A stretch of 64,000 nt of DNA from Blautia schinkii (GCF_013304825.1 NZ_JAAWUO010000001.1:1-64000); one strand, 5' to 3'; shown: positions 23,928 through 33,928, numbered from the stretch's first letter. The notes: a model not told the origin generated them from the letters alone. Numbers and translations: made by a program.

Positions 23928-24710
23928 ATGGGACTTATTAATATAACTTCAGATAGAAAAAATGTAACTTTGGATTCGGATATGATTCTTTATATTATAA
24001 TGCACGGAAAAATTGCGGAGATTCATATAGTTGGGGGAAGAGTATACGAGACGCGGGTTACCTTGAAAAATCTGGAAGGATTATTAAAGGAAGAATTTGT
24101 AAAAATACACAGAGGCTGTATTGTGTCTGTAAAGGCTGTCCATGATGTGACGGATACGGTAAATCTCAGCGATGGAGAAGAATTGTTATATACTGTTCGT
24201 AAGAAAAAACAAATAGTGTTTGAGATTCAGGAAAAGCAGAAAAAAATGATTCACGCTTTTGGAAAAAAAGGTATTCCGGCTACAGAAGAAGAATATTGCC
24301 GCCATTATAGTTCTTTTGAATATCTGCCTATTGCATTTACGGATATAGAAATAATGTTTAATGAAGAAAGACATGCGGTAGACTGGATTTTCCGTTATGC
24401 AAATCAGGAACTTGCCAGATTAGAAAAGCTTCCACTGGATCAGCTGTTGGGAAAATCTTTTAGAAGTCTGTTTGCCAATATGGATTCGAAATGGCTGCGA
24501 AGTTATGAACGTTCGGCACTTTATGGAGAAGTATTGGAACTTATGGATTATAGCCCGGAAGTGGACAGAACCCTGAAGGTAATTTGTTTTCCTACATTTA
24601 AGGGGCATTGTGTCTGTATCTTGTTTGATCTGGATACGATTAAGGCAGTTGATACTAGCAACAATGTCCATGAAATATGGAATACATACCTGGGAAGTTG
24701 TACAAAATAA
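23928..24710 (+). CDS. LytTR-type DNA-binding regulator with C-terminal PAS-like domain
   Basis: A 260-residue protein from ATG 23928 (GTGAGGA 9 bases upstream), preferred over ATG 23898. Residues 1-95 are a LytTR domain: MILYIIMHGKIAEIHIVGG, RVTLKNLEGLLKEEFVKIHRGCIVS, the typical IHRxxIV core. The C-terminal 130 residues (FEYLPIAFTDIEIMFNEE, FRYANQELARLEKLPLDQLLGKSFRSLF) look like a PAS sensing domain. There is no receiver domain, so this is a one-component sensor-regulator. It lies ahead of the alkylsulfatase and DUF1254 genes, which it may control, although a terminator stands between. Confidence 0.75.
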   Translation: MGLINITSDRKNVTLDSDMILYIIMHGKIAEIHIVGGRVYETRVTLKNLEGLLKEEFVKIHRGCIVSVKAVHDVTDTVNLSDGEELLYTVRKKKQIVFEIQEKQKKMIHAFGKKGIPATEEEYCRHYSSFEYLPIAFTDIEIMFNEERHAVDWIFRYANQELARLEKLPLDQLLGKSFRSLFANMDSKWLRSYERSALYGEVLELMDYSPEVDRTLKVICFPTFKGHCVCILFDLDTIKAVDTSNNVHEIWNTYLGSCTK

Positions 24711-24718
24711 CTAAAAAC

Positions 24719-24790
24719 ATGTTGCTTTAAGCCACTTGGATGTCGTTTGGTTCCATGTCTATTACTGGAATAAAGCGACATTTTATTATA
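24719..24790 (+). terminator. Terminator of the LytTR gene
   Basis: ATGTTGCTTTA (24719-24729) pairs with TAAAGCGACAT (24771-24781, one G-T pair), followed by TTTATTATAT. The loop is about 40 bases, so the terminator is of moderate strength. Confidence 0.5.
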
Positions 24791-24876
24791 TAAACAAATT
24801 ACTAAGCAAGCACTGAAGGAAATATCAGACAGCAGAGAATATTTGAAATTTTTATAAGATAAAGGGGGAAGATATC

Positions 24877-26858
24877 ATGAAAAGAAAAAAGTAACAGCCT
24901 TAATTACCGCCGCATTGGCATTTACCATGACTGTCTGTGGCAGTTCAACCGCAATTGCAGCATCAGAATTAACAGCGGAAAGCAAACCGGCTACCCAGTA
25001 TACAATTGATGCAAATCAGGAAGTCTAGGCATTGCTGGATTTTGAAGATACTACAGAGTTTGAGAATGCGACCAAAGGTCTGCTTGCTTCTTCGGATACT
25101 CTGGATATTTGTGATGAAAACGGGAAGGTTGTATGGAGTCAGACGGCATATGCTTTTCTGGATCAGGACGCTCCGGATACAGCGAATCCCAGCCTTTGGA
25201 GAGACACACAGTTGAACCATATTTATGGCCTTTTTGAAGTAACTGATGGAATTTATCAGGTGCGTGGCTATGATATGTCCAATGTCACATTCATAAAAGG
25301 TGATACAGGATGGATTGTAGTAGATCCGTTGATGAGTGTAGAGTGTGCACAAGCGGCCTTTGCTCTGGTAGAAGAGAATCTAGGCACTTTTCCTGTAAAG
25401 GCAGTGATTTACAGCCATTCCCATGTTGATCATTTCGGTGGAGTCAAGGGAATTGTTTCAGAAGAAGAGGTACAAGCCGGCAATGTGCAGGTAATCGCAC
25501 CGGAAGGCTTTGAGAAGTATGCTGTCAGCGAGAATATTTATGCAGGTACTGCTATGGGACGAAGGGCAAGTTACCAGTATGGAACAATGCTTGAGGGTGG
25601 TGAAACAGGATCCCTTGCCATTGGTATTGGTATGGGACAGTCCAAGGGCAACACAAGTTATATTTCTCCTACACTTGAAATCACACAAACTGGTGAGAAG
25701 CATACTATTGATGGAGTGGAAATTGAATTCCAGCTTACTCCGGGAACCGAAGCACCGGCAGAGATGAACTTCTGGATTGGATCGAAAAATGCTTTGTGGA
25801 TGGCTGAAAACTGTACAGGAACACTCCATAATCTGTATACACTCCGTGGAGCCCAGGTGCGTGACGGAAACGCATGGGCAGAGTACATCATGGAATCTCT
25901 GGCTCTTTATGGTGATAAGGCAGAGGTGGTATTCCAGTCCCATAACTGGCCACATTGGGGAAATGATACTATTCAGGAATATATGACCAATACTGCAGCT
26001 GTATATAAGTTTATTAACGACCAGACATTGCTTTATATTAATGAAGGTTATACGGAAACAGAGATTGCCAATATGATCCAGCTTCCCGAGGAACTGGAGA
26101 AAGTCTGGTATACCCGTCAGTATTATGGCACAGTTTCTCATAATTCGAAGGCAGTATATGAGAAATACATGGGCTGGTATGATGGTAATCCTGTCCATCT
26201 TGCTGAACTTACACCATCGGATTATGCCCAAAAGCTGGTAGAATATTTCGGTGATACAGATGCGGTTCTTGAAAAAGCAAAAGAAGATTTTGCCAAGGGA
26301 GAATATCAGTGGGTAGCCCAGATTACCAACACGCTGGTTTTTGCTGATCCGGAAAATACGGATGCACGTTATCTGTGTGCGGATGCATTGGAGCAATTGG
26401 GATATCAGGCAGAATCAGGTCCATGGCGCAGTGCTTACCTTTGTGCTGCACAGGAGCTGCGAAATGGTACAAATACCGATGATGCAACGCGAGGTAAGGG
26501 TACCGGTGATGTTGTTTCACATATGACACCTGAAATGATTTTGGATTATCTGGGAATTCTTGTAGATACAACGAAGGTTCCGGATCTGACATTTACAGCA
26601 AATCTTATATTACCGGAAGGTAATTATGTACTCCGTGTGAAAAATGGCGTACTTCTTTATCAGAAAGATACACAGGATGCGGATGCTGATGTGACATGGA
26701 CTACCAAACGTGCCGGATTGCTGTCTATTGTTCAGAAAAACGCGGAGAATGTTGCAGCTTTGATACAGCAGGAGGGTGATGAGACCTGCCTGACACGATT
26801 GATGGATGCGGTTACTGTTACCTCAGAGTATAAATATTTTAATATTATCGAGCCATAA
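24877..26858 (+). pseudogene. Secreted linear alkylsulfatase (metallo-beta-lactamase type) with a frameshift and a stop
   Basis: ATG 24877 has a good ribosome site (AAGGGGGAAG), but a missing A in the run at 24885-24890 throws the signal peptide (VTALITAALAFTMTVCGSS) out of frame, and an in-frame TAG stands at 25026-25028. The rest, open from TTG 25032 to 26858, is a full alkylsulfatase: LFEVTDGIYQVRGYDMSNVTFI, metal motif SHSHVDHFGG, WMAENCTGTLHNLYTLRGAQ, SHNWPHWG, then the dimerisation domain and the sterol-carrier-like C-terminal domain. This family removes sulfate from primary alkyl sulfates such as SDS. Two lesions so near the start suggest recent loss, unless they are sequencing errors. 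Confidence 0.8.
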
Positions 26859-26930
26859 AATTTTTATGGAGTAAAGCGAGTGGCTAGAGAATTTTCGAAA
26901 AATCATAAATGGTTACAGGAGGATATGGAT

Positions 26931-28328
26931 ATGAAAAGATTTGCAGCCCTTATAGCCAGCGCAGCATTGGTGCTGTCAGGCTATTCCAGCAATGTGCAGG
27001 TATTTGCAGCAGTTGCTGACAGTGAGACAGATGAAAATATATGGGAGACTGTGGAAGATGCTTATGTTTATGCATTTCCACTGGTGCTTATGGATGCGAC
27101 TGAGACTTCGGCAACAAACACAGAGGAGGCTGTTACCGGAAAAGCACCTGTAAATCAGTTTATACACAGTGTTGCACTGGCAAATGCACAATTCAGGAAT
27201 GTGGTAACTCCTAATGTGGATACGATTTATTCACAGGTATGGTATGATCTGAGCGAGGAACCGATGGTCTATGAGCTTCCGGAAACAGATCGTTTTTGTA
27301 AGGTTCAGGTACTGGATGGATGGACAAATACTGCCGCGGTTCTTGATAAGGCTGGTGCATATGCAATTACTCTTTCTACGTGGGAAGGGGAACTGCCTGA
27401 GGGAGTTACCCGTATAGATGTTCCTACATCTATGGCATGGTCCATCACCAGAATCGTTTTATCAGGAGAAGAGGATCTTCCAAATGTGTATGCCATCCAG
27501 GAAAAAATGAAACTTATGCCGCTTTCCGATTATATATCCGGAGACACTTATGAACCTCCGAGGGGAAGCTACAGCGAAGAGAATGATTATATTCCTGTTG
27601 ATAAGGTTCTTTCCATGGATCCGATCACATTTTTTAATAAGGCCAATGAGTTGATGGTAAAAAATCCTCCGGCAGCTGCAGATAAGGAAATGCTTGAAAA
27701 AATAGCAGCTGTGAATATAGGTCCTGGTATGGAATTTGACACTTCTGTTCTTACCGGTGATGTTGCAGAAAACTGGAAGACAATGCTGACAGAAGTTCGG
27801 CTAAAGCTTATCAAAGAGGGCCAGAAATTCTCAAAAAAGCTTGGTCAGTGGGACTATTTTGGTGAACCGATCGGAGATTTCAATACAGAATATGCTTATC
27901 GTGCACTGGTAGCTCTTGCAGGGCTTGGTGCCAATACAGTTGAAGTTGCGCTGTATCCAAAGATAGAGCAGGATGCGGATGGAAATACTCTCACAGGAGA
28001 AAAATCATATATTCTTCATTTCGAAAGCTATCCGCAGGTTCTTGAAGGGGGATTCTGGTCTGTGACTGCATATGGGGACGATGATTTCCTGATCGATAAT
28101 CCTATTGATCGTTACTGCATAAATGACCGTTCCGGTTTACAGGCAAATGATGATGGTTCCGTTGATATTATTTTGTCTGAAGATGCCCCAAAGGACACCA
28201 CAAACTGGCTTCCTGTGGGTGCTGGAGGCTTCCATCTGTTTATGCGTATCTATACGCCCGATATGGACGCCCTGGAGACGTGGATGGCACCGACCATTAC
28301 TGAGATTTATCCATCAAATGTGAACTAA
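26931..28328 (+). CDS. Secreted DUF1254/DUF1214 protein
   Basis: A 465-residue protein from ATG 26931, chosen for the AGGAGG 9 bases upstream. A signal peptide (MKRFAALIASAALVLSGYSS) precedes the DUF1254 domain: EDAYVYAFPLVLMDAT, then FRNVVTPNVDTIYSQVWYDLS and FCKVQVLDGWTNT. The DUF1214 domain closes it (FWSVTAYGDDDFLIDNP, RYCINDRS, NWLPVGAGGFHLFMRIY). The function of the family is not established; it is widespread in environmental bacteria. It lies 72 bases after the alkylsulfatase gene and has its own ribosome site, so the two probably share a transcript and act outside the cell membrane. Confidence 0.85.
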   Translation: MKRFAALIASAALVLSGYSSNVQVFAAVADSETDENIWETVEDAYVYAFPLVLMDATETSATNTEEAVTGKAPVNQFIHSVALANAQFRNVVTPNVDTIYSQVWYDLSEEPMVYELPETDRFCKVQVLDGWTNTAAVLDKAGAYAITLSTWEGELPEGVTRIDVPTSMAWSITRIVLSGEEDLPNVYAIQEKMKLMPLSDYISGDTYEPPRGSYSEENDYIPVDKVLSMDPITFFNKANELMVKNPPAAADKEMLEKIAAVNIGPGMEFDTSVLTGDVAENWKTMLTEVRLKLIKEGQKFSKKLGQWDYFGEPIGDFNTEYAYRALVALAGLGANTVEVALYPKIEQDADGNTLTGEKSYILHFESYPQVLEGGFWSVTAYGDDDFLIDNPIDRYCINDRSGLQANDDGSVDIILSEDAPKDTTNWLPVGAGGFHLFMRIYTPDMDALETWMAPTITEIYPSNVN

Positions 28329-28364
28329 ATATTTTCATATTTATACAGAAAGGAAAGATAATAT

Positions 28365-29147
28365 ATGAAAAATAAATTATGGAAAATAATGATCGTGAAC
28401 AGCATCCTGATTTCTGCAATTATATTGTCAGGCAAAACAACGGTAAGCGTTCATGCAGAAGAAACAGATATTTCAGCAGAAAGTGAAACGGATCAGCAGA
28501 TTCTCTTCGATGATGCGGTTGAAGATGCAATGATCATTGATAAGGATGAAATCCTTCCCGTAGTAAGTCTGGAGGAGGGACAACCATATGCTGTTTACGA
28601 TCAGGATGGCAGAATCCTTCTTTATACATTTCATAAATATCCTGACAGTTATCCGGATGGCGCAGATGTAAAACTGGAATGGGGAAATGTATGGACGTTT
28701 ACAGGCGGCGAACTGGAAGATTGGTATCAGAAAAATAAAGAGAATGTGACAGACTGGCAGACAAGAATAAAAGAACTCATCGGTCTGCGCCCGGATAATG
28801 AATCCGATTATTTTACGGCTATGTGGGTAAAACCGGAAGACGTTTTCCGCCCGGCATATGTCTCAGATATCGGAACAATAGAAATGACAGATGCATTTTC
28901 AGAAGAAGTTGATGAGGACTATAAAGAATGGTTTGATTCAAATATTATCTCCAGTTATTTTGACGGGAAATATCCATGGACGAGACTGGGATATACATAT
29001 GACTGGGCAGACAACGGCTCAGAATATGGACTATCTGAATTTATCGTCAAAAAAGACAGCGATGTAAAGGTGGCATATACAGTTGAGCTGAAGGAAATGC
29101 TGAACAAACTGGATAATGATTCCTGGAATCCTGCGGACTGTAAATAA
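28365..29147 (+). CDS. Secreted protein of unknown function
   Basis: A 260-residue protein with a signal peptide (VNSILISAIILSGKTTVSVHA). The mature part is acidic and ends with a conserved-looking module: YPWTRLGYTYDWADNGSEYGLSEFIV, followed by a helix. I do not recognise a catalytic motif. It lies 36 bases after the DUF1254 gene behind GAAAGGAAAG, so it is the third member of a secreted-protein operon with the alkylsulfatase and DUF1254 protein. The YTYDW...GxSEFIV pattern suggests a small beta-rich binding domain, but that is a guess. Confidence 0.7.
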   Translation: MKNKLWKIMIVNSILISAIILSGKTTVSVHAEETDISAESETDQQILFDDAVEDAMIIDKDEILPVVSLEEGQPYAVYDQDGRILLYTFHKYPDSYPDGADVKLEWGNVWTFTGGELEDWYQKNKENVTDWQTRIKELIGLRPDNESDYFTAMWVKPEDVFRPAYVSDIGTIEMTDAFSEEVDEDYKEWFDSNIISSYFDGKYPWTRLGYTYDWADNGSEYGLSEFIVKKDSDVKVAYTVELKEMLNKLDNDSWNPADCK

Positions 29148-29194
29148 AATAAATGCTGAGGAAAAAGTGCGAAAGCAGTGTGAGATAGACAAAG

Positions 29195-29227
29195 AACAGC
29201 TTGTAGAAATACAGGCTGTTTTTTTTG
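29195..29227 (+). terminator. Rho-independent terminator after the secreted-protein operon
   Basis: AACAGCTTG pairs with CAGGCTGTT and is followed by a run of eight T. It begins 48 bases after the stop at 29147. Confidence 0.75.
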
Positions 29228-29416
29228 TCGCTATGATACGGTCAGGATCTTTCACCACCTGGTATGGAGCATATACATGGAGAGACACTACCAATAGTAA
29301 CACGGATAACGATATGGGCTCAGTTACTGTCAGAAATGCTAGTGTAAATATTTGAGTATACACGTATTATGAAGATAAACAAGAACACAATTATGTCAAG
29401 GAGAGAGAGGTATGGT

Positions 29417-30181
29417 ATGGGATTATTTGATAAGAAGATCTGTGATATCTGCGGAGAAAAAATAGGTTTACTGGGAAATAGAAAATTAGATGACGGAAAT
29501 CTGTGTAAAAATTGTGCCAGAAAATTATCGCCATGGTTTGAGGAGCGGCGTAACAGTACGGTAGAGGATATAAAACGTCAGTTGGAATATCGCGAAAAAA
29601 ACAAAAAGGCGGTAATGGACTTTTGCATAACCCGTCAGATCAATACCAGAAACTATACTGTTTTTATTGATGATCATAAGAACAACTTTACTGTTGCACG
29701 AAAACTGGATATCAGTGAAAATCCGGATATAGTTCCTTTATCAGCTGTTGTACAGTGCAGAGTAGAGGTGGATCGACAGCAGAATGAGGAAACATATACA
29801 AAGGATGGAAAGACCGTAAGCTATCAGCCACCGGTATATAACTATGAGTTTGATTATACCATGCGTATCCGGGTCAATACACCCTGGTTTGATGATATGG
29901 ATTTTCGATTGAATACTTTCTCCATAAGCAGTGAAAGAAGAGCCGAACTGATGGAAGTGGAGCAGACAGGATACCAGATAATTGCTGCACTGACACCAAA
30001 TGCAGCCGGAATGCAGCCGGGAATGGCAGGGATGAATATGAACGAAGGAATGCAGCCGGGAATGACAGGGATGAATATGAATGTGGGAAGGCAGTCGGAA
30101 GGCAGTTCATGGAAATGTCAGTGTGGTGCAGAAAATACGGGAAGGTTTTGTGAATACTGTGGTATGCAGAGACCATTTTAA
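29417..30181 (+). CDS. DUF4428-type zinc-ribbon protein
   Basis: A 254-residue soluble protein from ATG 29417 (GAGAGAGG site), starting MGLFDKKICDICGEKIG. The N-terminal CDIC...CKNC pair is a DUF4428 zinc finger. A central beta-rich region (about 70-200, for example YNYEFDYTMRIRVNTPWFDDMDF) looks like a PH-like or SPFH-associated fold. Then come two copies of a Met/Gly repeat (GMQPGMAGMNMNEGMQPGMTGMN in two parts) and a C-terminal zinc ribbon (WKCQCGAENTGRFCEYCGM). Such proteins are common in Lachnospiraceae with no known role. It lies upstream of the two-component system but is separated from it by a promoter. Confidence 0.7.
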   Translation: MGLFDKKICDICGEKIGLLGNRKLDDGNLCKNCARKLSPWFEERRNSTVEDIKRQLEYREKNKKAVMDFCITRQINTRNYTVFIDDHKNNFTVARKLDISENPDIVPLSAVVQCRVEVDRQQNEETYTKDGKTVSYQPPVYNYEFDYTMRIRVNTPWFDDMDFRLNTFSISSERRAELMEVEQTGYQIIAALTPNAAGMQPGMAGMNMNEGMQPGMTGMNMNVGRQSEGSSWKCQCGAENTGRFCEYCGMQRPF

Positions 30182-30229
30182 GAAAGATCTTGTTTCTTGC
30201 TGAAAATAAATAAATTTAATGAAAACTAT

Positions 30230-30257
30230 ATGACAGTAAAAGCTTTTACAGTATAAT
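30230..30257 (+). promoter_or_regulatory. Promoter and palindrome ahead of the two-component genes
   Basis: ATGACA (30230-30235), a 16-base spacer and TATAAT (30252-30257) form a near-consensus promoter. The spacer contains GTAAAAGCTTTTAC (30236-30249), a perfect 14-bp palindrome lying between -35 and -10, a position where a bound protein would block transcription. Confidence 0.5.
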
Positions 30258-30292
30258 ATTTACAAAAGTGCATTGACAAGAAAGGAATTTTT

Positions 30293-31960
30293 ATGAAATA
30301 CAGCAAAAAGAGGACGCTGTCATATGGGGTAATTCTGATAAGCGTGTTGCTGGCTTATATCTGCAGACTGGTGAAATCGGAAAATGTTTTTATGAGAAAT
30401 CTTGCAGACCAGTGTCGTAACTGTATTTATCAGGGCATGTACTGTGCCTGGGTGATTTATCTGGAAAAGCATGTAGTACATAAAAAAATGCGCAGGTGTC
30501 TGACTGGAATTGGCTGCCTGATGGTGTTCTGGTTTTTCATAAGAACAGTAAAGTTTCATATTTTTTATGAACCTCTGGGAGAACATATCTGTTGGTATCT
30601 GTATTATGTTCCGATGATTCTGATTCCGGTTTTGGGTTTGTCAGCAGCACTGTTTTTTGTTGAAAAGGATGAAGAGAAAACAGTCAGAAAAATCATAATG
30701 CTGTTGATTGTGGCGGCAGTATTAATTGTAAGTGTTTTTACAAACGATTTGCATCAGCTGGTGTTTCGCTTTTCCAAACAGCCCCCGTTTTCGGATATGG
30801 ATTATAGCTATGGAATTCTTTTTATGGTGATTCAGGCATGGATGTTGCTCTGTCTGACAGGGATGGAAATTATTCTGATCAGAAAAAGCAGAATTCCGGG
30901 AAAGAAACAGTTCTGGATGCCGCTTATTCCGGGAATATTACTTCTGGGATGGAATATCGGAAACATTTTCCGTCTGCCTTTTATCAAAGTCATTGCAGGA
31001 GATATGACGGCAGTATGCTGCCTTTTAATGGCTGCAATTTATCAGGGCTGTATATTGTGCGGATTGATACAGACGAACAGTCGATATTTTGAATTATTCC
31101 AGACTTCCGGAGGCCTGGATGCAGAAATCACAGATTATTCTTTTCAGCGTTATTATCATTCCGGGAATTTTCCTGAGCTTACGCCTGAACTGCGAGCAAT
31201 TATTATTGACAGATCATTTGTGCAGGAAGAGGGAATCCGGATCAATCACATTCCTATAAGAGGAGGACATCTGTTTTGGTCGGAAGATATTTCAGTATTG
31301 TTGGACCAATATCAGGATATTCGGGAACAGCAGGAAGAACTGACGACCAGAAACAGACTGCTGCAGAAAACCTATCAGAAAGAGGCTGAACGGAGAAAGG
31401 CAGAAGAACAGAATCGCCTGTTAAATATGATACAGAATCAGACTGCCGGACAGCTGGAATTGCTGTCACAGCTGATGGATGAACTGGAAAGGACGGAATC
31501 AAGGGAACAATATGATTGGATCCTCGGCAAAATTGTAGTGGTTGGTACTTATTTGAAGCGGAGAAAAAATCTGGTATTGACACAATATACGTCAGATAGA
31601 AATCTGCTTACAATGGAAGACCTAAGACAAAGTCTGGCGGAATCCTGTGATAGTTTAAAATTATGTAGGATCCGGGCTGCGTATTACGTGGAAAAAGGGA
31701 ATGTGCAGCTGAATGCAGAGGATATACTAAAATGCTATGATACCTTTGAATGGCTTGTGGAACGGTTATCTGATGTTATGCAGTCTGTATTTTACCGGGT
31801 GTCACAGATCGATGATGCTCTTCGGATTTCCGTTCATATTGTATCAGAAACAGATCTGGGTGTTTTAATGTCAGAAAGACCGGAATTAAAAGTGCAGCAG
31901 GAAGATGAAAACGAATGGTTTGTTAGTTGTATCGTATTAAGAAAGGAAGACATCAGATGA
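30293..31960 (+). CDS. 7TM sensor protein, kinase-like but without a clear ATPase domain
   Basis: A 555-residue protein. The first 240 residues contain about seven membrane spans (VILISVLLAYICRLV, GCLMVFWFFIRTV, YYVPMILIPVLGLSAALFF, IIMLLIVAAVLIVSVF, LFMVIQAWMLLCLTGMEIILI, LIPGILLLGWNIGNIF, AVCCLLMAAIYQGCIL), the 7TM histidine kinase receptor layout. A coiled coil (about 340-390: LLDQYQDIREQQEELTTRNRLLQKTYQKEAE in parts) and a helical dimerisation-like region follow, but no HATPase N/G boxes are seen. Its stop overlaps the next kinase gene (ATGA). It may be the sensing partner that acts through the second protein. Confidence 0.65.
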   Translation: MKYSKKRTLSYGVILISVLLAYICRLVKSENVFMRNLADQCRNCIYQGMYCAWVIYLEKHVVHKKMRRCLTGIGCLMVFWFFIRTVKFHIFYEPLGEHICWYLYYVPMILIPVLGLSAALFFVEKDEEKTVRKIIMLLIVAAVLIVSVFTNDLHQLVFRFSKQPPFSDMDYSYGILFMVIQAWMLLCLTGMEIILIRKSRIPGKKQFWMPLIPGILLLGWNIGNIFRLPFIKVIAGDMTAVCCLLMAAIYQGCILCGLIQTNSRYFELFQTSGGLDAEITDYSFQRYYHSGNFPELTPELRAIIIDRSFVQEEGIRINHIPIRGGHLFWSEDISVLLDQYQDIREQQEELTTRNRLLQKTYQKEAERRKAEEQNRLLNMIQNQTAGQLELLSQLMDELERTESREQYDWILGKIVVVGTYLKRRKNLVLTQYTSDRNLLTMEDLRQSLAESCDSLKLCRIRAAYYVEKGNVQLNAEDILKCYDTFEWLVERLSDVMQSVFYRVSQIDDALRISVHIVSETDLGVLMSERPELKVQQEDENEWFVSCIVLRKEDIR

Positions 31961-33300
31961 AAAGTTTTGTGGAATGTGGCATGGCAATGCAGAATTTCCT
32001 GATGATTCTTCTTGAAATCTGCCTGATTCTGGAATTTATTCTCCTGCTGACAAGAATTACCGGTTTTTCCGGAAAAAAGAAAATTATAACGGCAATGACT
32101 GTTTTTTTGGTTTCCTTTTTCCTTATGTTTCTTTTAATGAATGATCACAGATATTGCCTGGGAGAAAGTGCATATCATCCAATGCTTCAGGATTATCCGG
32201 TTAGTCTTTTAACGGCAGTGATTATTGCATTGACATTTTATCTTTGCCGGGCAATCTGGAGCGAGAGACGCAGATATAGTCATTCCTTGTCATATTGGTC
32301 TGTAAATGAAGCTGTGGATGACGTTCCCTGCGGAGTATGTTTTTCGGATTCATTCGGAAGGATCATTTTATGCAATACCAAGATGCAGGAATTGTGCAAA
32401 GTAATGACGGGTTCTTATCTGCAGGATTATGATACACTGCGAAAAGCGATTGATGATGAGCCGGCAGCGGAAGGTTTTTTCAGACTGAGCAGAGACAGTG
32501 ACGTGTTTTATTTTCCGGATGCTTCTGTCTGGATGTTCCAGGAATATCGTCTGCAGGAGCCGGATTTTGCGGGATACCGTCAGACAATTGCAGTTAATGT
32601 ATCAGAAATATATTATAATGGTGAAAAAATCAGGGCAAATAATGAAAAGCTGGCGATTCTGAACCATAAGCTGGAGGAAATGTACGAAAAAATCGGAGAT
32701 AAAATCAGAGAGCAGGAGACACTTGCCATGAAAATGCAGGTTCATGACAGCTTCGGCCGAAGTCTTCTGCTAATACGCAGAATACTGGAAAGAAAAGAAA
32801 ATCAGGATAAAATGGATAAACAGTTGTCTGCATTGAAACATCTGGTTTATATTCTTACCGGTTCTGCAGTTGAGAGTATGGAAAAGCTGTATGAGGATAC
32901 GATTAAACATGCAGAAGAAATTGGAATTTCGGTTCAGATCAGTGGAAACGTTCCTATGTATCCAGCTTACAGGCTTCTGGCAGACAGAGCAATCCGTGAA
33001 TGTGTGACAAACTGTGCCAGGCATGCCCATGGCAGTGTTGTTTTTGTGAAGATAGACAAATGTGCAAATGAATATAATATACGGATCACCAATGATGGAG
33101 ATGTACCTGAAAAAAATTCAGAAGAAGGCGGTGGCTTGTCTGCACTGAGAAAAGCGGTTGAAGCAGAGAAATGCAGGATGCAGGTTTCTTTTTCCCCTGA
33201 GTTTTGTCTGATATTGAAGATGCCGCTGGCGGAAAGGATGAGATTCGATGGTACGGGTATTGATAGTAGAAGATCAGAAGATCATGCAGAAATATTTTGA
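31957..33300 (+). CDS. NarX-like sensor histidine kinase
   Basis: A 447-residue membrane kinase starting inside the stop of the preceding gene. Three N-terminal spans (FLMILLEICLILEFILLL, ITAMTVFLVSFFLMFLLM, LLTAVIIALTFYLC) lead to a PAS-like region (NEAVDDVPCGVCFSDSFGRIILCN) and a coiled coil. The phosphate-accepting His263 is in VHDSFGRSLLLIRRIL. The ATPase domain has the N box DRAIRECVTNCARHAHG and the G region GGGLSALRKAVE. It would phosphorylate the LuxR-type regulator, whose gene begins 53 bases before this one ends. Ligand unknown. Confidence 0.8.
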   Translation: MKSFVECGMAMQNFLMILLEICLILEFILLLTRITGFSGKKKIITAMTVFLVSFFLMFLLMNDHRYCLGESAYHPMLQDYPVSLLTAVIIALTFYLCRAIWSERRRYSHSLSYWSVNEAVDDVPCGVCFSDSFGRIILCNTKMQELCKVMTGSYLQDYDTLRKAIDDEPAAEGFFRLSRDSDVFYFPDASVWMFQEYRLQEPDFAGYRQTIAVNVSEIYYNGEKIRANNEKLAILNHKLEEMYEKIGDKIREQETLAMKMQVHDSFGRSLLLIRRILERKENQDKMDKQLSALKHLVYILTGSAVESMEKLYEDTIKHAEEIGISVQISGNVPMYPAYRLLADRAIRECVTNCARHAHGSVVFVKIDKCANEYNIRITNDGDVPEKNSEEGGGLSALRKAVEAEKCRMQVSFSPEFCLILKMPLAERMRFDGTGIDSRRSEDHAEIF

Positions 33301-33874
33301 ATATATTATTATGCAGGAACCGGAATTTCGACATGTCCAGACAGTCACGGATGCCCGTGAAGCTGTAAAAATCTGTGATTATGCGGTAATTGATCTTGTG
33401 ATTATGGATGTGCAGACGTTTCATAATCATGATGGGCTGAGTGCAGGAAAAATGATCAGGGAGAAGTATCCGTATACAAAGGTGCTGGTTGTCACCTCCC
33501 TGATCGATCCAAAGGTGCTGGAAAGAGCAAAAAGCGGATGTGCAGACAGTCTCTGGTATAAGGATCACAGTGAAGAGGAAATAAAGAGTGTGATTTACAG
33601 AACCTTAAATGGCGAGCGCGTATTTCCTGATGTAACACCGAAGGTAGAGCTTAACTGGATCACAAGTGGTGATATCAGTCCGAGACAGCTGGAGATGCTG
33701 CGCCTGTACATCCAGGGAATGTCATATTCAGAGATCGCGAAAAGAATGGATTGCTCTACTTCCGGGGTAAGGTGGAATTTCCAGGAAATGATTGCCAAGG
33801 CAGGATACAGCTGTAAAGAAGATCTGATAGCAGCTGCACTGGAAAGTAAATTGATTGTAACCACACTGAAATAG
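33248..33874 (+). CDS. LuxR/NarL-type response regulator
   Basis: A 208-residue regulator from ATG 33248, lying within the end of the kinase gene in another frame. The receiver domain has VRVLIVEDQKIMQKYF, phospho-acceptor Asp54 in LVIMDVQTF, the switch residue region VLVVTSLID and Lys in LWYKDHSEEE. The output domain is a LuxR helix-turn-helix: ISPRQLEMLRLYIQGMSYSEIAKRM, then CSTSGVRWNFQEMIAKAG. The long overlap (53 bases) makes coupled translation likely. Its targets may include the neighbouring secreted and zinc-ribbon genes. Confidence 0.85.
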   Translation: MVRVLIVEDQKIMQKYFEYIIMQEPEFRHVQTVTDAREAVKICDYAVIDLVIMDVQTFHNHDGLSAGKMIREKYPYTKVLVVTSLIDPKVLERAKSGCADSLWYKDHSEEEIKSVIYRTLNGERVFPDVTPKVELNWITSGDISPRQLEMLRLYIQGMSYSEIAKRMDCSTSGVRWNFQEMIAKAGYSCKEDLIAAALESKLIVTTLK

Positions 33875-33928
33875 AAAAACTGCAGAATGCAGAGAGACAT
33901 ATCCTGACAGAAAGGAGGAGATAAGAGT

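Noticed and set aside
25026-25028. Recoded TAG (pyrrolysine or selenocysteine-like) in the alkylsulfatase gene
   Set aside because: A frameshift also precedes it, the TAG lies outside the catalytic domain, and no recoding genes or elements are seen; plain mutation is simpler.
25458-26396. 312-residue minus-strand frame within the alkylsulfatase gene
   Set aside because: It mirrors the conserved sulfatase sequence and has no ribosome site.
29116-29355. 79-residue frame overlapping the end of the secreted protein gene
   Set aside because: It crosses a clear terminator with a T-run at 29195-29227 and has no ribosome site.
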